Positions 7,392 to 14,442 are shown, counted from the first letter of the stretch. The stretch: DNA of 16,326 bases from Dehalococcoidia bacterium (GCA_030615425.1 JAUWZG010000017.1:1-16326); one strand, 5' to 3'. Translations and numbers: made by a program. The notes: generated by a model not told the origin, from the sequence alone.

Positions 7392-7748
7392 TTAGTCCTG
7401 GACCTTGCCCTTAGCTACAGTTACCAGATTGGCGAAGGCTTCAGGCTCCCTGACTGCCATATCGGCTAACATCTTGCGGTTGATTTCAATCCCTGACTTC
7501 TTTAAGCCATTGATAAACTGGCTGTAGGTAAGACCCTGAGACCGGCTGGCAGCACTGACCCGCAGAATCCACAGTCGCCTCATATCACCCTTCCGCTCCC
7601 GACGGTGAGCATAGGCATAGCTCAACGACTTAAGCATAGACTCTTTAGCTCGTTTATAAAGGGAGTGCCGGGTTGCCCTCTGTCCCTTGGTCAGAGCCAA
7701 TACCTTCTTGTGACGGCGGTGACTGGTTACACCTCTCTTTATTCGCAA
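7392..7748 (-). CDS. rplT: 50S ribosomal protein L20
   Basis: Early-assembly protein of the large ribosomal subunit that binds 23S rRNA. 118 residues, the family's normal size, with the basic N-terminal arm ([21 protein letters not shown]), [12 protein letters not shown] (about 59-70) and [27 protein letters not shown], all typical of L20. The start is TTG 7748: AGGGGG lies 5 nt before it, and the frame is closed by TAG four codons further upstream. An ATT directly before the TTG could align with the usual MPR start but is too close to the SD. Last gene of the infC-rpmI-rplT unit and followed by a good terminator. In several bacteria L20 represses this operon; no L20-binding structure was identified here. 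Confidence 0.96.
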   Translation of the reverse strand: MRIKRGVTSHRRHKKVLALTKGQRATRHSLYKRAKESMLKSLSYAYAHRRERKGDMRRLWILRVSAASRSQGLTYSQFINGLKKSGIEINRKMLADMAVREPEAFANLVTVAKGKVQD

Positions 7749-7757
7749 AATATCCCC

Positions 7758-7961
7758 CTATTTTACTCCATAGGGTAAAAGCCTTTTCACCCGAACCCTA
7801 TCGGCGGGACTTACCGGTACCGTCTCATCAAAGAGACGCTTGGTCCGCTTCGCCTTGCGGCGACGCAAATGGCTCTTGCCACCCTTAACTCGCATAATTT
7901 TGCCGCTACCGGTGATATGGAATCGGCTCTTGGCTCCCTTATGGGTTTTGATTTTCGGCAC
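7758..7961 (-). CDS. rpmI: 50S ribosomal protein L35
   Basis: Small basic protein of the large ribosomal subunit. 67 residues with the full family signature: PKIKTHKGAKSRF, TGSGKI, SHLRRRKAKRTKR. It starts at GTG 7961, with GAGGTC 5 nt upstream, and begins 12 bp after the infC stop. The standard place between infC and rplT confirms the call. Confidence 0.96.
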   Translation of the reverse strand: MPKIKTHKGAKSRFHITGSGKIMRVKGGKSHLRRRKAKRTKRLFDETVPVSPADRVRVKRLLPYGVK

Positions 7962-7973
7962 TCTAAGACCTCG

Positions 7974-8522
7974 TTACTTCTCCTCTACTTTAGCCTCTGT
8001 TTTAACCTTCTGCGTAACTACCGGCGCGAGGATTACGGTCATACTCCTCCCCTCTATCACCGGTTGCCTGGCAATAGCCGCCACTCCCTGCAACGATTCT
8101 GTCATCCTCTGCAGCAACCCCCAGCCAATCTCAGGGTGAGTGATTTCACGCCCCCTGAACCGCACCGTCACCTTGACCTTGTCCCCCTCACCCAGCAGTT
8201 TCCTGACTATCCTAGTCTTAGACTCAAAATCGTGGTTATCAATCTTGGGTCGTATCCTGACCTCCCGCAAAAGGGAAACCTTCTGGCTCTTCCTCAGCTC
8301 ACGCTCTTTTTTCGCCTGCTCATATTTATACTTCCCGTAATCAAGCAGGCGGCATACCGGTGGTACTGCGGTAGGGGCTACCTCAACCAAGTCAAGGTCA
8401 TGCCTCCTCGCCGTCTCCAGTGCTTGGCTCAAAGACATAATCCCTAACTGTTCCCCCTTCTCCCCCACCAGGCGGACTTCCCTGGCTCTAATGCCCTGGT
8501 TAACTCGCAGCGACTTAACTAT
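7974..8522 (-). CDS. infC: Translation initiation factor IF-3, probable ATA start
   Basis: IF-3 binds the 30S subunit, blocks premature 50S joining and proofreads the start codon. Visible: LRVNQGIRAREVRLVGEKGEQLGI at the N-terminus, LDLVEVAP, PPVCRLLDYGKYKYEQ, then the C-terminal domain with EVRIRPKIDNHDF and VKVTVRFRGREI. The first ordinary start codon in frame (GTG 8468) would remove the first 18 conserved residues. Upstream the frame is open to TAA 8549-8547 and contains no ATG, and the strong SD GGAGGT (8537-8532) lies 9 nt before ATA 8522, giving 182 residues beginning (M)VKSLRVNQ. The call of ATA is an inference; CTG at 8510 or GTT at 8519 are weaker options. Rare start codons in infC are known and let IF-3 limit its own synthesis. 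Confidence 0.88.
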   Translation of the reverse strand: MVKSLRVNQGIRAREVRLVGEKGEQLGIMSLSQALETARRHDLDLVEVAPTAVPPVCRLLDYGKYKYEQAKKERELRKSQKVSLLREVRIRPKIDNHDFESKTRIVRKLLGEGDKVKVTVRFRGREITHPEIGWGLLQRMTESLQGVAAIARQPVIEGRSMTVILAPVVTQKVKTEAKVEEK

Positions 8523-8566
8523 ATCCTGTTTACCTCCCCCACGCCCTTAGCACGTTGTGGGCAAAA

Positions 8567-8595
8567 ACTATAGCATAACACCTTGTACTAGTCAA
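8567..8595 (-). promoter_or_regulatory. Sigma-70-type promoter of infC-rpmI-rplT
   Basis: On the minus strand: TTGACT (8595-8590), exactly 17 bp, TATAGT (8572-8567). The -35 box starts one base after the thrS stop codon. A start near 8560 gives a leader of about 38 nt that contains the GGAGGT of infC. No terminator separates thrS from it, so read-through from thrS may add to expression. Confidence 0.75.
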
Positions 8596-8596
8596 G

Positions 8597-10357
8597 TTAC
8601 AGCTTCAACTCCTTGTCCCGGTTAGCTATAGCCTGATTAATACCTTGCTTAAAGCTATCAAAGGTTAGGACTGCTAGTTGCTCCCCGCTGCGCAGACGGA
8701 CGGAAACAGTAGATTCCGCCACCTCCCTATCACCAACAACCAGCATATATGGTATCTTATCCAGTTGTGCTTGCCGAATCTTGAGGTTTACTGTCTCTGA
8801 GCGGGCGTCAACCACCACTCGCACCCCCTCACCTTTAAGCTCAGCCTCCAGCTTACGAGCATATTCCAAGTGGCGGTCTGCCACTGGAATCACCATCGCC
8901 TGAACTGGCGCCAGCCATAGCGGGAAGGCACCCCCATAGTGCTCAATCAGCGAGGCAAGAAAGCGTTCCATGCTCCCCAGCACAGTGCGGTGCACCATGG
9001 CTACCAGATGCTCTCTCCCATCCTCACCAACATAGGCGACATCAAAGCGCTGGGGGAGGTTAAAATCAATTTGAATAGTGGGGCCCTGCCACCCCCTGCC
9101 CACCGCATCCTCAAACTTGATATCTATTTTAGGTCCGTAAAACACCCCCTCCCCGGGGTCTATCTCGTAGGCAAGCTTCTGCCGAGCCAGCGCCCGGCTC
9201 AAGGTCTCGGTAGCCTCTTCCCAAACCTCGGTGGTGCCGGCATACTTTTCGGGACGGGTGGAAAGCAACACCTGATAATTGGTGAAGCCAAAGGTATCCA
9301 CCATAAACAGGGCTAAGTCCAGTACCCCCACCACCTCATCCTCTAGCTGGTCAAAGCGGCAAAAGATGTGGGCATCATCCTGAGTAAAGCCTCTAACCCG
9401 GGACAGACCGTGCAGCACCCCGGAGCGCTCGTAGCGATACACCGTGCCCAACTCGGCGTAACGCAGCGGCAAATCCCGATAGCTGCGCTGGCTGGTCTTA
9501 TATATCAGGATATGCCCCAGGCAATTCATTGGTTTGATAATATACTCCTGCCCCTCCACATCCATTGGGCTATACAGGTAATCGCGATAAAACTCCCAGT
9601 GGCCGCTGGTCTTCCATAAATCCAATTTGGCAAGGTGAGGAGTATATATTATGTCATAGCCGCGCTTGATATGTTCATCCTTCCAGAAATCCTCAATGAC
9701 ACGGCGTATCACCGCCCCCTTGGGGTGCCAGTGAATCAGCCCGGGACCAGCCTCCTCATGGATGCTGAACAGGTCAAGCTCCTTGCCTAACTTCCTGTGG
9801 TCGCGTTTTGCTGCCTCCTCAAGTTTCTTCAGATGCTCCGCCAGAGCCTCCTCGGTGTCAAAAGCGACGCCATATACCCGCTGCAACATCGGGTTATGCT
9901 CATCACCCCGCCAGTAGGCACCAGCAATACTGACCAGCTTGAAAGCCTTTATCTCCCCGGTAGAACCCGCATGGGGTCCGCGACATAAATCAAGGAATGA
10001 ACCCTGCCGGTACAAGCCAACCTTCTCATCGGGTATTTCCTCAATTAGCTCCAGTTTATAGGGCTGAGCAGCAAACAGCTCCCTTGCCTTTTTCTTAGTT
10101 GCCTCCTGCTTAGTAAAGGGGAGGCCTGAGGCGATTATCTCCCTCATCCTAGCCTCAATGACGGGCAAATCATCCGGGGTCAAGGAGCGGGGCAGCTCAA
10201 AGTCATAGTAAAAGCCGTCTCGAGTAGCAGGACCAATACCAAACTTGGCGTCAGGAAAGATAGACTGAACCGCCTCCGCCAGAACATGAGCTGCGGAATG
10301 GCGCATTGTCTCCAGTTTTTCGCTATCGGTTTTTTTCTGCCGTTTATCAGGCACCAT
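8597..10357 (-). CDS. thrS: Threonyl-tRNA synthetase lacking the TGS domain
   Basis: Charges tRNA-Thr and hydrolyses mischarged Ser-tRNA-Thr. 586 residues against about 640 for enzymes with the N-terminal TGS domain, which is absent: the protein opens almost directly with the editing domain, MRHSAAHVLAEAV (H20 and H24), and FLDLCRGPHAG (C125, H129). The catalytic core shows IIKPMNCLGH (C279), GFTQDDAHIF (H330) and AMVHRTVLGSMERF (H456), which fit the three zinc ligands. A C-terminal anticodon-binding domain follows (about 480-586). ATG 10357 is supported by a promoter whose -10 box ends 9 nt before it; there is no SD. First of the thrS / infC-rpmI-rplT / pheST series. No T-box leader fits in the few leader bases available. 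Confidence 0.97.
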   Translation of the reverse strand: MVPDKRQKKTDSEKLETMRHSAAHVLAEAVQSIFPDAKFGIGPATRDGFYYDFELPRSLTPDDLPVIEARMREIIASGLPFTKQEATKKKARELFAAQPYKLELIEEIPDEKVGLYRQGSFLDLCRGPHAGSTGEIKAFKLVSIAGAYWRGDEHNPMLQRVYGVAFDTEEALAEHLKKLEEAAKRDHRKLGKELDLFSIHEEAGPGLIHWHPKGAVIRRVIEDFWKDEHIKRGYDIIYTPHLAKLDLWKTSGHWEFYRDYLYSPMDVEGQEYIIKPMNCLGHILIYKTSQRSYRDLPLRYAELGTVYRYERSGVLHGLSRVRGFTQDDAHIFCRFDQLEDEVVGVLDLALFMVDTFGFTNYQVLLSTRPEKYAGTTEVWEEATETLSRALARQKLAYEIDPGEGVFYGPKIDIKFEDAVGRGWQGPTIQIDFNLPQRFDVAYVGEDGREHLVAMVHRTVLGSMERFLASLIEHYGGAFPLWLAPVQAMVIPVADRHLEYARKLEAELKGEGVRVVVDARSETVNLKIRQAQLDKIPYMLVVGDREVAESTVSVRLRSGEQLAVLTFDSFKQGINQAIANRDKELKL

Positions 10358-10366
10358 AGCTGTTTG

Positions 10367-10395
10367 ATTATATCAACTACCACCTATATGTGCAA
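10367..10395 (-). promoter_or_regulatory. Sigma-70-type promoter of thrS, leaderless arrangement
   Basis: On the minus strand: TTGCAC (10395-10390), exactly 17 bp, TATAAT (10372-10367). The start site should fall near 10360, two or three bases before the thrS ATG at 10357. Confidence 0.78.
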
Positions 10396-10453
10396 TTGAC
10401 TTGGAGTGGGACTGTTGCTGAGTGAGGTAATAGCTGACGTACCGCCGAATCGG

Positions 10454-11095
10454 TTATGTCGTGAGCTGCCAAGCCTTTGCCTGGTAATTCCGCGGAGGAC
10501 GAAACTCCTTTAGGAGGTCCAGCTTGCCCAGCCTTTCCAGGCGTTCGTAGATAAGCTCCCAGGCGCAGTCTCTCTCCGGGTTCATCTCACACTTGCCATT
10601 CCTGGCACCACCACAAGCACCGTTAAGCAATCCTTTAGCACACCTGGTAACCGGGCAAATACCACCGGTTAGGGCCAGGATACAATCTCCACAGGCGGAG
10701 CATCTGTCCTCCAAAATGCCCCCCTCCCTGTCCTCCTGCCCGACAAAATGGGAATTCTGCGCCGGAATGACGGGAAGGTCAGAAAGGATTTCAGCTATAG
10801 TTTGCGGTCCGACGCCACAAGCTAGAGAGAGCACCGCTTCTACACCATCCATCTGGGATTTGAGCGCCGAAGCGGTTAAAAAGGAATCGCACTGCTTCAC
10901 CAGCGAGATCACTGTAAACTGGAAATCCTTACCCCTCAGCTTGCCGGCAAGCTCAAGCAACTGGCTCAAGGTCTTTGCCTCCCTCAAGCCTCGGGGGGGC
11001 TGGGTGCAGCCGTCACAACCGGCTATCAATACTTTGCTATAGGGTGAGATAGAATCTAAAATCTCATCCAAAGGCTTTAGTGCGGTTACAATCAT
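10454..11095 (-). CDS. metV: MetV-type methylenetetrahydrofolate reductase partner (MTHFR C-terminal domain protein)
   Basis: Zinc/iron-sulfur protein related to MetV, which in acetogens binds MetF and carries electrons for reduction of methylene- to methyl-tetrahydrofolate (Wood-Ljungdahl methyl branch); cytoplasmic. 213 residues. The N-terminal half has GCDGC (C27, C30), C69 and C93. The C-terminal half is the hallmark: RCSACGDC (C132, C135, C138), GGICPVTRCAKGLLNGACGG (C147, C152, C161), GKCE (C169) and ERDCAWELIYERL (C177), then LGKLDLLKEFRPPRN. The ATG overlaps the stop of the upstream flavoprotein gene as ATGA, with GAGGAAG 5 nt before it, so the two proteins are made together, probably as a complex. 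No MetF catalytic subunit is encoded in the window. The gene is followed 58 bp later by the thrS promoter, with no clear terminator. Confidence 0.85.
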   Translation of the reverse strand: MIVTALKPLDEILDSISPYSKVLIAGCDGCTQPPRGLREAKTLSQLLELAGKLRGKDFQFTVISLVKQCDSFLTASALKSQMDGVEAVLSLACGVGPQTIAEILSDLPVIPAQNSHFVGQEDREGGILEDRCSACGDCILALTGGICPVTRCAKGLLNGACGGARNGKCEMNPERDCAWELIYERLERLGKLDLLKEFRPPRNYQAKAWQLTT

Positions 11096-13278
11096 TTTTT
11101 CTTCCTCTTTGCAGCGACAGCTTCTATGCTCTGGCCGAACTGCCGTAATTCTTTATCCAACTGCTCAGGGTCTCTCCGAGATACCGTACAGAAATGAAGC
11201 CTATCCTGAAAGCCTATCTGGTCTAACCTTTCCTTTAATTTTACTACCAAGCGCTGCGCCTCCCTGCTCCCGCTCCCCCGGTGGCAATCCTCCTCAGGGC
11301 AAGCCACTACCAAAACGCCATCTACGCCTTTCTGGAAAGCCTCTAAGATGTGCAGGCTATCAACCCTAGCGGCGCAAGGCAAATATATGGTGCGGATATT
11401 GGGAGTAAATTCTCCATCCTGCGGCGGGCAGACCGTCCATTGGCAGCGAAACATCAAAATCTCAGGCGGCTCCATTTCCGCCACTAGCTGGGAAACTAAG
11501 GCCGAAATACGTTCCTTCTCCCAATACTCTAGTTCTATAGCCAGAGCCGGGCATTTAGCCACACACAAGCCACAGGCTTTGCAGAAAGCCGCATCAACGC
11601 TGACTCCCCCCGGACTATCCAGCCTGACCGCCCCGTAAGGGCAATAAAAGGCACAGTTACCACAGCTAATGCACAAATCTTTATCGAATTCAATTTCTGG
11701 TATCTCAGGCTGGAGTTCCAAAGCCACACATGCCTTACAGCTCTTACATGGTCCACAATAAAGGCACCTTTTAGCCTCCTCTACCGCTTGCTCCAAGGAA
11801 AACCCTTCCTCAAAGGGCTCAAAATTTAGCCTTTCCTCCACTGGCGCCCACACCAATTCCGGCTGAGGCTTATAATTCCCACGCTTGGGGATAGGGGCAC
11901 CCTCATACCCCTTCTTCCTGCCCGACTTCAGATTCTTACCCCTCAGGTAACGGTCTATAGACTCGGCGGCTATCATCCCGTCTCTCATTGCCTCGGCAGC
12001 AAAACCCACCCGCCTCACATCGCCCCCGATAAAAACCCCCTCTTTGCGATTGCTCATCAGGGTAAGCTGGTCAATGTCAAGCCTGCCCTTCCCATCCAGC
12101 AAGTCCTCCTGCTGGTAGAACGCCTGCTCCGGGGCCTGCCCTATGGTGATTAGTAACACATCGCCTTCAAGATATATCACATCGCTATAGTTAAACTTGG
12201 GATTAAACAATCCTTTTTCATCAAATACCGATATGCATCGGGGACACTTTATCTTCTTAAATTTTCCACCCTCCCCGATTATCTCTTCTACGCCTCGGGA
12301 GTAAGTTATTCCCATCCCCTCCTCACCGCCACCTTCTATTTCTTCCACATCAGCCGGAATCCCATCTTTTGAAGATTTATCCTCATTCTCCAGACAGACA
12401 AGGGAAACATCCCCGCCAAGCCTTCGGGCAGTTCTGGCCACATCAAAGGCCACATTGCCACCCCCCACCACTATCACCTTCTTACCCCGAAAGAGCTGAG
12501 GGGAGACCTTCCCCTGGTTCACATCAAAGAGGAGGTTCAACCCGAACATGACCCCCTCCAGGTCTGCCCCCGCCACCAGTTTCCCTTCAATAGAAAGAGG
12601 CCGGGGAACAAGGGTGCCGGTAGCAACGAATATAGCCTGGTAGCCCTCACCCTTGAGGTCATCCAGCCTTTTGCCACCATCGCCCACTCTTACTCCGAGC
12701 CTAACCTCTATGTTGGCAATCCTTACCAGATTACTCAAAGTGGTATCCACCATGTTTGGCGGGAGGCGATATCGGGGGATGTACCTCAGGGCACCACCTA
12801 ACTGGGAGTCCCTTTCCAGAATGGTCACCTGGTAGCCCTCTTTACTCAGGGTATAAGCACACATTAAGCCGGCGGGTCCTCCTCCAACAATAGCAACCTT
12901 TTCCTTAGTGGGAGAGGCAAGAGCCGGCTTGGTCTCCAGATATGGAAGATAATAATCAGCAAGGAACCGTAAAAGCATTCTCCTTCTTATTGCCCCGGTC
13001 TGGTCTTTATAATTGCACTCCTTCTCACAGAGCCCACAAATATAGCTACATATTGGGAACAGAGGATTCTTGTCGTAAATTTCATCACCTATCTCTATTA
13101 TCTGGCGGTGAGCCTCTTGGGCATCCGGGGAAAGGAGGGCAATCCTAGCATGGGAGCGTTGAATGTCCATCCCAATAGGGCAAGCTATCTGACAAGGAGC
13201 CAACCATACTTTTCCACTAGCTTCGTCAATTACCTCCTCAACCTGCGCTCGGTCTTTCTGAGGAGCTATTTTATTCAT
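11092..13278 (-). CDS. Fusion of GltD-like FAD/NAD(P) oxidoreductase, ferredoxin domains and MvhD
   Basis: A 728-residue cytoplasmic electron-transfer protein, probably taking electrons from NAD(P)H or ferredoxin and passing them to MetV or an Hdr/MTHFR partner. Order of parts: a GltD-type N-terminal Fe-S domain (C29, C33, C77, C81, C84, C88); FAD fold VAIVGGGPAGLMCA (128-141); NAD(P) fold VIVVGGGNVAFDVA (268-281); FAD-closing FIGGD (416-420); a five-Cys stretch RCLYCGPCKSCKAC (504-517); two [4Fe-4S] ferredoxin motifs, LCISCGNCAFYCP (535-547) and FCKACGLCVAKCP (565-577); and an MvhD domain (about 605-710) with C612, C617, PCAARVD (C635), VVACPEEDC (C660, C665). First gene of the operon with metV. 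It is not glutamate synthase: no large subunit is present and the MvhD tail is foreign to that enzyme. Substrate and direction are not visible from sequence. Confidence 0.88.
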   Translation of the reverse strand: MNKIAPQKDRAQVEEVIDEASGKVWLAPCQIACPIGMDIQRSHARIALLSPDAQEAHRQIIEIGDEIYDKNPLFPICSYICGLCEKECNYKDQTGAIRRRMLLRFLADYYLPYLETKPALASPTKEKVAIVGGGPAGLMCAYTLSKEGYQVTILERDSQLGGALRYIPRYRLPPNMVDTTLSNLVRIANIEVRLGVRVGDGGKRLDDLKGEGYQAIFVATGTLVPRPLSIEGKLVAGADLEGVMFGLNLLFDVNQGKVSPQLFRGKKVIVVGGGNVAFDVARTARRLGGDVSLVCLENEDKSSKDGIPADVEEIEGGGEEGMGITYSRGVEEIIGEGGKFKKIKCPRCISVFDEKGLFNPKFNYSDVIYLEGDVLLITIGQAPEQAFYQQEDLLDGKGRLDIDQLTLMSNRKEGVFIGGDVRRVGFAAEAMRDGMIAAESIDRYLRGKNLKSGRKKGYEGAPIPKRGNYKPQPELVWAPVEERLNFEPFEEGFSLEQAVEEAKRCLYCGPCKSCKACVALELQPEIPEIEFDKDLCISCGNCAFYCPYGAVRLDSPGGVSVDAAFCKACGLCVAKCPALAIELEYWEKERISALVSQLVAEMEPPEILMFRCQWTVCPPQDGEFTPNIRTIYLPCAARVDSLHILEAFQKGVDGVLVVACPEEDCHRGSGSREAQRLVVKLKERLDQIGFQDRLHFCTVSRRDPEQLDKELRQFGQSIEAVAAKRKKK

Positions 13279-13389
13279 GTCCTTTCAGCATCCTTCCTCA
13301 TCGAGAAGTCATTAACTACCTACCTTGGAGTAACAAGGATGGATAATACGGAGCACATCAACAGGAGAAGACTTCCAAAGAATTCTAGC

Positions 13390-13395
13390 ATTATA
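13390..13395 (-). promoter_or_regulatory. Possible -10 box for the fusion-metV operon
   Basis: A perfect TATAAT on the minus strand, but no -35 box at the right distance (a TTGACG lies only 9 bp upstream). If used, the 5' leader would be about 105 nt; no known riboswitch fold was recognised in it. Confidence 0.3.
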
Positions 13396-13426
13396 GCTTG
13401 AAGCCGTCAATCACTAGGCCAATATG

Positions 13427-13455
13427 TTGACAGCCAACCAATTTTATGATACACT
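13427..13455 (+). promoter_or_regulatory. Sigma-70-type promoter of lexA
   Basis: TTGACA (13427-13432), exactly 17 bp, TACACT (13450-13455). The start site should lie near 13462, inside a quasi-palindrome that could be the LexA operator. Confidence 0.75.
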
Positions 13456-13469
13456 TGTTTTAAGAACAA
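13455..13469 (+). promoter_or_regulatory. Candidate LexA operator
   Basis: TTGTTTTAAGAACAA is a 15-bp near-perfect palindrome (arms TTGTT/AACAA, one inner mismatch). It overlaps the last -10 base and the expected start site, ideal for self-repression. It does not match the Bacillus-type GAAC-N4-GTTC box, so assignment rests on position and symmetry. Confidence 0.5.
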
Positions 13470-13488
13470 ATGTATTAAGGAGACAATA

Positions 13489-14118
13489 ATGACCGGTGTT
13501 CCCGTTACCCGGTTACGAATTCTGAACTTCATCCGCAGGTTCCTCGATAAAAGGGGTTACGCCCCCACCGTCAGGGACATTGCCCGCGGCTGCAACATCA
13601 GCACACCGTCCGTAGTCCAGCACCACCTGAATAAGCTGGAAAGTCAGGGGCACATCTACCGCGACCCGGAGGTATTCCGCAGCATCCGCCTGGCGGAGAG
13701 AAAGCGGGAGGCAGTCTCCCGCGTGCCCCTGCTGGGAACCATTGCCGCCGGTCAACCGATACCGGTGCCTACCTCAGATACCTGGACTTCCATCCCCGAG
13801 GAGACACTCCAGTTAACTGATGAGGTGATTCGGGGTAAGAAAGGCATCTACGCTCTCAGGGTAAAGGGAGATTCCCTGATTGACGCCCTGGTTGGTGACG
13901 GAGACATCGTCCTCATGCAGCCGGCGAGCACCGTAGAAGAGGGCGAGGTGGCGGCGGTCTGGCTGAAGACAGAGCAGGAGGTAACCCTAAAGAAGGTCTA
14001 CCATGAAGCTGGTCGGATTCGCCTGCAGCCAGCCAACAAAGAGATGGAGCCAATGTACTGCCAGCCGGAGGATGTGGAGATTCAAGGTAGAGTAATTGGA
14101 ATGTTACGCAAGCTATAA
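13489..14118 (+). CDS. lexA: LexA SOS repressor
   Basis: DNA-damage repressor that cleaves itself when RecA filaments form. 209 residues. The N-terminal winged helix reads RLRILNFIRRFLDKRGYAPTVRDIA, followed by the recognition region CNISTPSVVQHHLNKLE (35-51). The autocleavage bond is Ala87-Gly88 in GTIAAGQPI. The catalytic Ser is S129 in VKGDSLIDA and the Lys is K168 in EVTLKKVY. The usual GDSM motif reads GDSL here, a mild departure. AAGGAG lies 6 nt before the ATG. Strong promoter and candidate operator upstream. It is transcribed with the small gene that follows 19 bp later and diverges from the fusion-metV operon. Confidence 0.95.
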   Translation: MTGVPVTRLRILNFIRRFLDKRGYAPTVRDIARGCNISTPSVVQHHLNKLESQGHIYRDPEVFRSIRLAERKREAVSRVPLLGTIAAGQPIPVPTSDTWTSIPEETLQLTDEVIRGKKGIYALRVKGDSLIDALVGDGDIVLMQPASTVEEGEVAAVWLKTEQEVTLKKVYHEAGRIRLQPANKEMEPMYCQPEDVEIQGRVIGMLRKL

Positions 14119-14137
14119 GTCAAGGGAGGTTAAACAA

Positions 14138-14392
14138 GTGGCTAGGATATTGGAAAAACCGGAGGAACTCAAGGTAACAGTTAATATCCAGGGTGTGCCT
14201 TTAACCCTGGCCAGAAATGGAGAGAGACAGCGTGTAACCAAGGTGTATGAACGCTGGCAGACAGTCGAGGAGTGGTGGGGAAAGGAGATTACACGGAACT
14301 ACTTCAGGGTCAAGACCAACCGAGGTCTGGCCTATGATATCTATCGGGATATGTCCACCGGCGGTTGGTACCTGAGCCGAATCCATGATTAG
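14138..14392 (+). CDS. Small DUF6504-like protein downstream of lexA
   Basis: 84 residues of unknown biochemical function. Its pattern, RVTKVYERWQ, WWGKEITRNYFRV, YDIYRD and GGWYLSRIHD at the C-terminus, resembles the DUF6504 family, whose members often lie beside SOS mutagenesis genes such as imuB or dnaE2. The start is GTG 14138 with GGGAGGT 7 nt upstream; an in-frame ATG at 14096 would lie inside lexA and lacks an SD. The 19-bp gap after lexA points to co-transcription and LexA control. No signal peptide or membrane segment. The family link is from memory of the motif pattern and needs a profile search. Confidence 0.65.
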   Translation: MARILEKPEELKVTVNIQGVPLTLARNGERQRVTKVYERWQTVEEWWGKEITRNYFRVKTNRGLAYDIYRDMSTGGWYLSRIHD

Positions 14393-14403
14393 GCAAAAAT
14401 AAA

Positions 14404-14433
14404 TTGACAGCCCCACTGGCGGCTGGGTAAACT
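14404..14433 (+). promoter_or_regulatory. Promoter of tldDE, leaderless arrangement
   Basis: TTGACA (14404-14409), 18 bp, TAAACT (14428-14433; four of six bases match). The start site would lie near 14440, about 3 nt before the tldD ATG, and no SD is present. Confidence 0.6.
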
Positions 14434-14442
14434 AGTCCTACC

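Noticed and set aside
11092..13278. Glutamate synthase small subunit (gltD)
   Set aside because: The FAD/NAD(P) core is GltD-like, but there is no gltB, and ferredoxin plus MvhD domains follow.
13464..13475. Bacillus-type LexA box GAAC-N4-GTTC
   Set aside because: GAACAAATGTAT matches only one half well; the overlapping TTGTT/AACAA palindrome is more symmetrical.
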